Program-made: the position numbers and the translations under genes
Part shown: piece by piece, positions 28,596-35,008 of the stretch
Layout: each line of letters opens with the position of its first letter
How positions within the stretch are numbered: the stretch's first letter is position 1
The notes under the pieces: model-generated
Seen by the model: the letters and a program-made list of their open reading frames with translations, nothing else
The model's database searches: none
What the model was told of the DNA's origin: nothing
Source of the DNA: JBAWXE01 sp037144255
GTDB lineage: Bacteria; Bacteroidota; Bacteroidia; Chitinophagales; Chitinophagaceae
DNA: 64,000 nt
Assembly (NCBI GenBank): GCA_037144255.1
Contig: JBAWXE010000001.1
Location: 1-64,000 of the forward strand
Direction: 5' to 3'

Positions 28596-29762
28596 ATGAA
28601 AAAAAACTCTATCGCATTTACTCTCTTTTTGGCAACCATGTATATAGTATTATCAAGCGATATGGATGGTGCGGCTCACCATGGTCATGGTAATCTTACT
28701 GGTAGTCCTACTGGTGCTGTAGGTCATTGCCAAACAAGTAGTTGTCATGGTGCTAATAACGCACTTACCATCGTTCAGCTACAAGTTTTAGATACCTCTA
28801 CCATGTTGCCTATCACTACCTATAACGCATTACAATCCTACCTTGTAACAATTACAGGAAACGATACTGACGTAGCTACCGTTTTACCTGGTTTTGGCTT
28901 TCAGGCTTCTACAGTTTTAGGCAATCACACACAGGCAGGTACTTATATCATTCCTTCCAATCTGGCTAGTAGTATTCATACATATCCATGTGGTAGCACT
29001 ACTGTAGTAGAACATACTATTGTTTTACACCCCACAAGTGCTAATAGCAATAGATATGCTATTCAGTTCTATTGGCAAGCACCACCACCTGCCAGCGATA
29101 GTGTAACATTCTATTCTGTGTTGAATGCTGTTAATGGGGATGGTGGAAAATCAGGCGATTATCCTAATGCTGCTCCCAATGTAACTATTTACGAAGATGC
29201 ATCTACTGCTACTTGTGGCATCCCTACAAATATTGCCGATTCTTTGGTCTCTCCTACCTCTGCATTCTTATATTGGACATCAGTACCCGGCGCTATAACT
29301 TATAATATACAGTACCGTCCGGTAGGTACTTCTACCTGGAGCAATACTACCGCTACCACCAATTCAAAAACTATAACAGGGTTAACGCCATCTACTACTT
29401 ACGAGTTTAGTGTTCAGACAGTATGTTCAGGCAGCCCTAGTTTGTTTAGTCTTTCAAACGATACACTCACCACATTGATCAGCAATGGAGTATCTGTCAT
29501 CAATAATAACATGAGCGACTTTTCAGTATTCCCTAACCCCTCATCTGTCGATGCCAATATTGCATATCACCTACTTACACCTCAGAGAATAAGCATTGCA
29601 GTGTACGATATTTTGGGCAATAAAGTAGCACAACCGGTAGATAAGGAAATGCAAAATGTTGGTGCGCATACATACAAATTAGCAGTTCCTGCTGCTGGTG
29701 TATACTTTGTTAGCATGCTATCTGGCAATACTGCATATACTCGTCAGTTTGTAAAACTCTAA
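28596..29762 (+). CDS. secreted Reeler/choice-of-anchor-V-like protein with fibronectin III and T9SS domains
   Basis: This 388-aa exported protein has a signal peptide at about residues 1-26. An N-terminal domain (about 30-205) starts with HCQTSSCHG, a CX4CH motif that resembles a haem c site of choice-of-anchor-V/Reeler-type domains. A fibronectin type III domain (about 213-292) includes SAFLYWTSVPGAITYNIQYR and LTPSTTYEFSVQTVC. The C-terminal ~80 residues (FSVFPNPSSVDANI) are a type IX sorting domain. Haem binding is not certain, because the spacing is CX4CH rather than CX2CH. The gene stands alone, divergent from the efflux operon. Confidence 0.75.
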   Translation: MKKNSIAFTLFLATMYIVLSSDMDGAAHHGHGNLTGSPTGAVGHCQTSSCHGANNALTIVQLQVLDTSTMLPITTYNALQSYLVTITGNDTDVATVLPGFGFQASTVLGNHTQAGTYIIPSNLASSIHTYPCGSTTVVEHTIVLHPTSANSNRYAIQFYWQAPPPASDSVTFYSVLNAVNGDGGKSGDYPNAAPNVTIYEDASTATCGIPTNIADSLVSPTSAFLYWTSVPGAITYNIQYRPVGTSTWSNTTATTNSKTITGLTPSTTYEFSVQTVCSGSPSLFSLSNDTLTTLISNGVSVINNNMSDFSVFPNPSSVDANIAYHLLTPQRISIAVYDILGNKVAQPVDKEMQNVGAHTYKLAVPAAGVYFVSMLSGNTAYTRQFVKL

Positions 29763-29806
29763 GGTCATGCACAGGAAGAGTTTATGATCTATTTATAGCT
29801 AATTCC

Positions 29807-29837
29807 TTGCTCATCTCCTCCCATTTTCATACCTTTG
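29807..29837 (+). promoter_or_regulatory. Bacteroidota-type promoter reading into the gene-free region
   Basis: TTG (29807-29809), 20 bp, then TACCTTTG (29830-29837) is a full match to the Bacteroidota -33/-7 consensus. The -7 box overlaps the perfect inverted repeat CTTTGTA-GGG-TACAAAG (29833-29849), which could be an operator. Transcription would start near 29843 and run toward nif3, about 700 bp away. Confidence 0.6.
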
Positions 29838-29886
29838 TAGGGTACAAAGTTCGCATCTTTTTTCTTCTTATGCGTTCTTTTTCAGG

Positions 29887-29984
29887 TCGGTAATTATTCG
29901 GTAAAGGATCGGTAATAAACCGGAAACCAATCGGTAATTTTCGGTAAATGATCAGTAAATTTTCCGATAGAAACCGGTAATATT
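29887..29984. repeat. nine-unit tandem array, 11-bp period, consensus TCGGTAAtnnn
   Basis: Units begin at 29887, 29898, 29909, 29920, 29931, 29941, 29952, 29963 and 29974. Five have TCGGTAA exactly; the others read CCGGAAA, TCAGTAA, TCCGATA and CCGGTAA. Spacing is 11 bp except one of 10, so every motif falls on roughly the same face of the helix. An 11-bp period breaks any reading frame, so it is not coding. Function unknown. Confidence 0.85.
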
Positions 29985-30014
29985 TTAGCCGCATCCACAA
30001 CAAATCTCCGATTA

Positions 30015-30241
30015 TCTAATGTTACAATGTAACCCAAATGTAACTTTTGAAATCACACAACTGATTGATTATCAACTATATAAACTACACCTGTAACCAA
30101 AAAAATTTTCCAAGTGAATGTAACATTTCAATTTATTTATATGCATATTTTTGAGCAAAAACCATCCCTAAGGGATTGCATATTTATAGGAAAATTAAAA
30201 AGCAACTTCATCCGTTGCGGATGGTATCGCATATTCAAAAA
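30015..30241. repeat. 227-bp degenerate direct repeat, copy 1
   Basis: Matched blocks recur 226-227 bp later: GTTACA (30021), TGTAAC (30040), ATTGATTATCAA (30064), ATTTTCCAAG (30105), ATATTTATAG (30179) and TATCGCATAT (30225). It contains the hairpins ATCCC-TAA-GGGAT (about 30164-30176) and CATCCG-TTG-CGGATG (about 30209-30223), each followed by GCATAT. It resembles intergenic repeats with a TTTATAGAAA core that I recall from Bacteroidota, but this is from memory only. Confidence 0.75.
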
Positions 30242-30468
30242 ACAAATGTTACATTGAAAAGCAAATGTAACATTTGTAATCTCACAACTAATTGATTATC
30301 AAACACTCAAACTTCCCACTTACCATAAAAAATTTTCCAAGAGAATGTAACTTTTGATTGTATTTACGTACACCATTCACAACAACCCTATCCCGAAAGG
30401 ATTACATATTTATAGAAAAGTAGAAAAATATCTCCACCCGATGCCGTAGGTATCGCATATCAAATTCC
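30242..30468. repeat. 227-bp degenerate direct repeat, copy 2
   Basis: This copy directly abuts copy 1 and has the same block order: GTTACATT (30248), AATGTAAC (30264), ATTGATTATCAA (30291), ATTTTCCAAG (30332), ACATATTTATAGAAAAG (30404) and TATCGCATAT (30451). TGTTACATT (about 30247) pairs with AATGTAACA (about 30264) as 9-bp arms. The hairpin corresponding to ATCCC-TAA-GGGAT is weakened here to ATCC-CGAAA-GGAT. Confidence 0.75.
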
Positions 30469-30469
30469 A

Positions 30470-30518
30470 CACATTCACCACATTGACGCATTACACACAT
30501 TGTCACATTGCTCACATT
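30470..30518. repeat. CACATT array, 8-9 bp period
   Basis: Six units of CACATT (one CGCATT) begin at 30470, 30479, 30487, 30496, 30504 and 30513. They end 32 bp before the nif3 ATG. It could be a simple-sequence expansion in the nif3 leader. Confidence 0.65.
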
Positions 30519-30550
30519 CCCCTATCTTGCATATCCCTTAAAGCGCTCAT

Positions 30551-31651
30551 ATGTTAGTAAAAGATATCATTCAGGCCATAGAGCAGTTCGCACCCTCCAC
30601 CTATCAGGAAAGCTATGACAACTCAGGTCTCCAGGTCGGCGATACCCATGCCACAGTTACAGGTATACTCCTCAGTCTGGATATTACAGAAGCTATAGTA
30701 GATGAGGCTATAGAGCGTCGTTGTAATATGATAGTGTCCCATCACCCACTATTATTCTCCGGACTCAAACGCATTTCGGGCAACAACTATATAGAACGTA
30801 TTGTACATAAGGCCATTAAGCACGATATCCATTTATATTCAGTCCATACCAATCTGGATAATGTACGCGCTGGTGTCAATGCAGCTTTTGCAGCCCGCCT
30901 CGGCTTGCAGAATACCCGCATACTAGCCCCCATGCAGGGCACCTTACGCAAATTATATACATATGCCCCTGTAGATGTGGCAGAAAAGATCCGACAGGCA
31001 CTTTTTGCCGCCGGTGCAGGTAATATAGGTGAGTATACAGAATGTAGTTTCAGCTCCGAGGGCGACAGTACTTTCAAACCCAGCCTACATGCCAATCCTT
31101 TTATTGGTCAGGCTGGTGGCCCTACCGAAAATATTCGCGAGGTAAAGATCGAGGTCATCGTTCCACTTCATAATGAAAGAGCAGTACTTAAAGCCCTGTT
31201 CGATACTCACCCATATGAGGAGGTTGCCTACGAAATGGTACAACTCCTCAATGAGAACCAAGATCTAGGTGCAGGTATGATAGGTAACTTACCACAGGCT
31301 TTAGATGAAACTGCTTTCCTTTACTTCCTGAAACAACAAATGAAACTTTCTTACATTCGTCATGCCCCACTATTGGGTCGTCAAATAAAAAAAGTAGCTA
31401 TTTGTGGGGGCTCCGGTAGTTTCTTACTCAAAGATGCCATGAGGGCAGGTGCTGATATCTTCATAACAGGAGATTTTAAATATCATCAATTTTTCGATGC
31501 CGATGGGCGTATTGTCATTGCCGATATTGGCCATTACGAGAGCGAGCAATTCACCGTAGAATTATTGGCAACGATACTTAACGAAAAATTCCCTAATTTT
31601 GCCATTCTTTTATCAATATTATCAACGAATCCTGTAAATTATTTTTGCTGA
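30551..31651 (+). CDS. NIF3-like dinuclear metal centre protein (DUF34)
   Basis: This NIF3/YbgI family protein is 366 aa and hexameric in known members, with a two-metal site. Metal ligands are visible in SHHPLLFSG (about residues 63-71), SVHTNLDNV (about 97-105) and, near the C-terminus, ADIGHYESEQF. The central insert (about 130-240), with NERAVLKALFDTHPYEEVAYE, is the PII-like/CutA-like insert of the long bacterial form. The biochemical role is still unsettled. The family is often misnamed GTP cyclohydrolase I type 2. The zinc-ribbon gene starts 1 bp after the stop. The leader is unusually repeat-rich. Confidence 0.9.
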   Translation: MLVKDIIQAIEQFAPSTYQESYDNSGLQVGDTHATVTGILLSLDITEAIVDEAIERRCNMIVSHHPLLFSGLKRISGNNYIERIVHKAIKHDIHLYSVHTNLDNVRAGVNAAFAARLGLQNTRILAPMQGTLRKLYTYAPVDVAEKIRQALFAAGAGNIGEYTECSFSSEGDSTFKPSLHANPFIGQAGGPTENIREVKIEVIVPLHNERAVLKALFDTHPYEEVAYEMVQLLNENQDLGAGMIGNLPQALDETAFLYFLKQQMKLSYIRHAPLLGRQIKKVAICGGSGSFLLKDAMRAGADIFITGDFKYHQFFDADGRIVIADIGHYESEQFTVELLATILNEKFPNFAILLSILSTNPVNYFC

Positions 31652-31652
31652 T

Positions 31653-32411
31653 ATGGCTGCAACAGTTAAAGACTTTTCGGTTGAAGAAAAACTGATCTCC
31701 GTCCTGACATTACAAAAGATCGACTCTAAAATAGATGAGATACAAACCCTCAAGGGCGAATTGCCTATGGAGGTGAAAGACCTGGAAGACGAGGTAGAAG
31801 GTTTGAATACCCGTTTGGCCAATATTGATGCAGAAGAAAATAGCATCAATGCGTTTATCGAAGCTAAAACAGCTGCGAAGAAAGAAGCTCAGGCACTGAT
31901 CAAGAAATACGAAAAACAGCAGGATAACGTAAAGAATAACCGTGAGTTCGAAGCCATCAATAAAGAGATGGAAATGCAGGAACTGGAAGTGCGCTTGAAT
32001 GAAAAACATATTAAGGACGCTAACTACGAACTGAAAGATCGCGCTAATCAACGTATCAAGACTCAGGATAAGATCGATGCTGTAGATGCAGTATTGAAAG
32101 TAAAGAAGGCTGAGCTGGAAAAGATCATCGCAGAAACAGAAAAAGAAGAAAAACAATTACAAGTAAAATCTGACGCTGCTAAAGAAAAAGTAGATGCTCG
32201 TTTGCTAACAGCTTACGATCGTATTCGCAAAAGCTATAGCAATGGTTTGGCAGTAGTGCCTATCATGCGCGATTCTTGCGGTGGTTGCTTCAACGTCATA
32301 CCTCCTCAACGTCAGTCAGAGATCCGTCAACACAAAAAGATCATTGTTTGCGAACATTGCGGACGTGTATTGGTGGATACAGACCTGAATGATGGTGTTA
32401 AAGTAAAGTAA
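31653..32411 (+). CDS. coiled-coil protein with C4 zinc ribbon
   Basis: This 252-aa protein has a long charged coiled coil (about residues 20-185, rich in Glu and Lys). It is followed by a C-terminal zinc ribbon with two Cys pairs: CGGCFNVIPPQ (about 210-213) and CEHCGRVL (about 235-238). It is the zf-RING_7/DUF164 type. In Bacteroidota it commonly follows the NIF3-like gene, here with a 1-bp gap, so the two are co-transcribed and probably functionally linked. Nucleic-acid binding is suggested by the ribbon but not shown. Confidence 0.88.
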   Translation: MAATVKDFSVEEKLISVLTLQKIDSKIDEIQTLKGELPMEVKDLEDEVEGLNTRLANIDAEENSINAFIEAKTAAKKEAQALIKKYEKQQDNVKNNREFEAINKEMEMQELEVRLNEKHIKDANYELKDRANQRIKTQDKIDAVDAVLKVKKAELEKIIAETEKEEKQLQVKSDAAKEKVDARLLTAYDRIRKSYSNGLAVVPIMRDSCGGCFNVIPPQRQSEIRQHKKIIVCEHCGRVLVDTDLNDGVKVK

Positions 32412-32434
32412 ATATGTAAGCTCGATATTGGTAT

Positions 32435-32462
32435 AAAAAGGAGCTCTCATGGGCTCCTTTTT
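32435..32462 (+). terminator. terminator after nif3/zinc-ribbon operon
   Basis: The arms AAAAAGGAGC (32435-32444) and GCTCCTTTTT (32453-32462) are perfect and end in a T run, 24 bp after the zinc-ribbon stop codon. Confidence 0.85.
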
Positions 32463-32532
32463 ACATAGTATAAGTATAAAATATATCCTCCATTCCCACT
32501 CGTTTTGCTACCACTCAATGAACATTTTGACG

Positions 32533-32540
32533 TAGGTTTG
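32533..32540 (+). promoter_or_regulatory. -7 box upstream of etfBA
   Basis: TAGGTTTG matches TAnnTTTG 54 bp before the etfB ATG. The nearest TTTG (32504-32507) is 25 bp away, longer than ideal. Confidence 0.4.
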
Positions 32541-32594
32541 CGTAGTTTTTTAACAGGAATACTTAGTCTCTCTAAATAACAAATTGTACTTCTG

Positions 32595-33338
32595 ATGAAG
32601 ATTTTAGTTTGTATCAGTCAGGTGCCGGACACCACTACCAAGATCGCCTTTAGCGATAACAATACTCATTTCAGCACACAGGGTGTTACGTTCATCATCA
32701 ATCCTTGGGATGAATGGTATGCACTCGTTCGCGCTTTGGAATTGAAAGAAGCAGGCGTTGCAACTGCTGTACATCTGGTTACAGTAGGTAAGGCCGATAC
32801 TGAGCCTGTTATCCGCAAGGCTTTGGCCTTGGGTGGCGACGAGGCAATCCGTATCGATTGCGATAGCAACGACACTTACTTGGTAGCTGCACAAATTGCA
32901 GAATTCGCAAAGACAGAAAATTATGATCTGGTACTCTGTGGTAAAGAATCTATAGACTATAACAATGGTACTGTAGGTGCTATGCTGGCAGAATTGCTGG
33001 ATATGAACTTTATAGGTTTCGCTTCTAAGCTGGATATAGCAGGTACTGTAGCTACAGTAAGCCGCGAAATAGAAGGTGGTGAAGAAGTAGATACTTGCAG
33101 CTTGCCATTAGTAGTTTCTTGCCAGAAAGGTATGGCAGAAGCTCGCATACCTAATATGCGCGGTATCATGGCTGCTCGTACCAAGCCGCTGAAAGTAGTA
33201 GCACCTGCTGCTATCGATGCGCTTAGCACTATAGTATCTTACGAAATGCCTCCTGCTAAGACCGGTGTAAAACTGATCAACGCAGAGAACATGGACGAAC
33301 TGGTAAGTCTCTTACACAGTGAAGCAAAAGTTATTTAA
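32595..33338 (+). CDS. etfB: electron transfer flavoprotein beta subunit
   Basis: EtfB forms the AMP-binding half of the ETF dimer, which carries electrons from acyl-CoA and other dehydrogenases to the quinone pool. The 247-aa protein begins ILVCISQVPDTTTKIAFSD and contains VTFIINPWDEWYALVRALELKE. LVLCGKESIDYNNGTVGAML is the family nucleotide-binding part, and RIPNMRGIMAARTKPL follows near the C-terminus. etfA follows after 25 bp. No acyl-CoA dehydrogenase or ETF:quinone oxidoreductase gene is present nearby. Confidence 0.95.
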   Translation: MKILVCISQVPDTTTKIAFSDNNTHFSTQGVTFIINPWDEWYALVRALELKEAGVATAVHLVTVGKADTEPVIRKALALGGDEAIRIDCDSNDTYLVAAQIAEFAKTENYDLVLCGKESIDYNNGTVGAMLAELLDMNFIGFASKLDIAGTVATVSREIEGGEEVDTCSLPLVVSCQKGMAEARIPNMRGIMAARTKPLKVVAPAAIDALSTIVSYEMPPAKTGVKLINAENMDELVSLLHSEAKVI

Positions 33339-33363
33339 TCATACACTACTAACTACACATACA

Positions 33364-34341
33364 ATGTCTGTAATAGTTTTAGCCGAACATACACAAGGTG
33401 GTTTCAAGAAAAAAACATTAGAGCTGGTGCAATATGCATCAGCAATAGCACAAAGCCTCAGTACAACTGTTACTGCAGTAGCTATGGGTACTGTCAGCGA
33501 TGCAGAAATGCAATCACTGGGTCAGTCTGGTGCAGCCAAAGTACTGCACATAGCAGATGCTCGTTTAGATGCTCTTAATTCTCGTGCATATACAAAAGCA
33601 CTGATAGCTGCTGCACAAAAGGAAAGTGCTAAAGTAATAGTAGCTGCTCACGATGTGACAGGTAAAGCTGTTGCACCACGCGTAGCTGCTAGCCTCAAGG
33701 CCGGTCTGGTTGCAGGTGCGGTTTCTTATCCAGATCTGTCAAAAGGTTTTGTGATCAAGAAGAACGTATTTGCGGGTAAGGCATTTGCTTATGTAAATAT
33801 CACCAGCGATCTGAAAGTGGTAACTCTGATGCCTAACACTTTCCCGGTTAAGAAAGGAGAAGGCACTGCATCTGTAGAGAAACTGGATGTTGCATTTGAA
33901 GATAAAGACTTCGCAGTAAGTGTGAAGGAAGTGAATAAAGTTACGGGTGCTGTTCCTTTGGGCGAAGCTGAATTGGTAGTATCAGGAGGCCGTGGTATGA
34001 AAGGCCCTGAGAACTGGGGTGTACTGGAAGATCTGGCAGCTGCACTAGGTGCAGCATTAGCTTGTTCTCGTCCTGTAGCCGATTCTCATTGGCGCCCACA
34101 TCACGAACATGTTGGTCAGACAGGTGGTACTATCCGCCCTAATCTGTATATAGCTGTAGGTATCTCTGGTGCAATACAGCATCTGGCAGGTGTCAATGGT
34201 TCTAAGTCCATCGTTGTTATCAACAAAGATCCTGAGGCTCCTTTCTTCAAAGCCGCAGACTATGGTGTTATAGGCGATGCTATGGAAGTAGTACCGCGTC
34301 TTACCGCTGCAGTTAAGAAATTCAAAGACACGCATAATTAG
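33364..34341 (+). CDS. etfA: electron transfer flavoprotein alpha subunit
   Basis: The 325-aa alpha subunit holds the catalytic FAD. The C-terminal FAD domain (about residues 195-325) shows the family run SGGRGMKGPENW, SRPVADSHWRP, VGQTGGTIRPNLYIAVGISG, AIQHLAGVNGSK and VINKDPEAPFF. I start at ATG 33364 (MSVIVLAEHTQGG). The frame stays open to 33319 inside etfB, but the extra residues do not match the family. It is translated with etfB as one operon. Confidence 0.95.
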   Translation: MSVIVLAEHTQGGFKKKTLELVQYASAIAQSLSTTVTAVAMGTVSDAEMQSLGQSGAAKVLHIADARLDALNSRAYTKALIAAAQKESAKVIVAAHDVTGKAVAPRVAASLKAGLVAGAVSYPDLSKGFVIKKNVFAGKAFAYVNITSDLKVVTLMPNTFPVKKGEGTASVEKLDVAFEDKDFAVSVKEVNKVTGAVPLGEAELVVSGGRGMKGPENWGVLEDLAAALGAALACSRPVADSHWRPHHEHVGQTGGTIRPNLYIAVGISGAIQHLAGVNGSKSIVVINKDPEAPFFKAADYGVIGDAMEVVPRLTAAVKKFKDTHN

Positions 34342-34363
34342 TAGCACTCTGTTAGTCATAAAT

Positions 34364-34394
34364 AATAAAGGCAACCGATCTGGTTGCCTTTATT
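34364..34394. terminator. bidirectional terminator between etfA and the thioredoxin gene
   Basis: AATAAAGGCAACC (34364-34376) and GGTTGCCTTTATT (34382-34394) form perfect 13-bp arms with a 5-nt loop. Both genes end here. Confidence 0.88.
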
Positions 34395-34414
34395 AGTCTT
34401 AGTATGTTGTTATA

Positions 34415-34909
34415 TTATTTGCTTAGTTCTTTTACTTTGGCATAGAGTTCTTCTTCGCCGCCTTCTTCGTAGCCGGTATGCATCCATGCTACCTTGCCTG
34501 TCTTATCTACAATGATGGTAAATGGTACAGACTGAAAGTTCAGAGAGCGTTTCAGGTCAGAATTAGGATCTATAAAATAAGGAAAATCCCATCCTTGTGA
34601 TTTGGCATAGCTCCGTACCAGACCTTCAGCCCGAGACTCATCTATAGATACCGTCATGTAGTTGAAATCGGTCTCTTTCTTCCAAGTAGGCATCTTGTCG
34701 CGTATGTTCTTGATCTCCTTCTTGCAAGGTACACACCATGTAGCCCAGAAACTTACTACGGTTACCTTACCATTTGTAAAAGCAGTATTGAATGCTACCT
34801 TTTTGCTGGTATTCACATCCTTTATCTGTGTATCAGGAAGTTCTGAAGTTTGGGCATGTGCAGCAGAGAACATGAACAAGCTTGCTACGATCGTGATTAA
34901 TTTTTTCAT
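34415..34909 (-). CDS. TlpA-like periplasmic thioredoxin-fold protein
   Basis: This 164-aa protein has a clean signal peptide (MKKLITIVASLFMFSAAHAQ) from ATG 34909; the frame continues upstream to 34957 without support. The thioredoxin active site is FWATWCVPCKKEI (about residues 54-66). The cis-Pro region is FQSVPFTIIVDKTGKV. TlpA/ResA-like proteins reduce periplasmic disulfides, for example in cytochrome c maturation. The specific partner cannot be told. Confidence 0.88.
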   Translation of the reverse strand: MKKLITIVASLFMFSAAHAQTSELPDTQIKDVNTSKKVAFNTAFTNGKVTVVSFWATWCVPCKKEIKNIRDKMPTWKKETDFNYMTVSIDESRAEGLVRSYAKSQGWDFPYFIDPNSDLKRSLNFQSVPFTIIVDKTGKVAWMHTGYEEGGEEELYAKVKELSK

Positions 34910-34950
34910 GTATATAAGTATGTGTATTTTACTAAATAAGGGCAAATATG

Positions 34951-34981
34951 TTGCCATTTATTGCTAAAGATTCTAATTTCG
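34951..34981 (+). promoter_or_regulatory. promoter of the DUF6029 gene
   Basis: TTG (34951-34953), 20 bp, then TAATTTCG (34974-34981) is one mismatch from TAnnTTTG. It lies 28 bp before the ATG. Confidence 0.5.
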
Positions 34982-35008
34982 GTAAAATTTTAAACATTTT
35001 AGCATTTA

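Larger units (their letters stand above)
29763..30550. other. 788-bp gene-free region with several layers of repeats
   Basis: No plausible ORF, tRNA or known RNA is visible. In order it contains a promoter overlapping an inverted repeat (29807-29849), an 11-bp-period array (29887-29984), two abutting ~227-bp degenerate repeats (30015-30468) and a CACATT array (30470-30518). The nif3 start codon is at 30551. See the separate entries. Confidence 0.8.

Noticed and set aside
29887..29984. CRISPR array
   Set aside because: The units are 11 bp with 4-bp variable parts; there are no 20-40 bp spacers, no leader and no cas gene in the window.
29763..30550. Insertion sequence or transposon
   Set aside because: No transposase frame, no terminal inverted repeats bounding the region and no target duplication were seen. 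A non-autonomous element remains possible and is kept as a finding.
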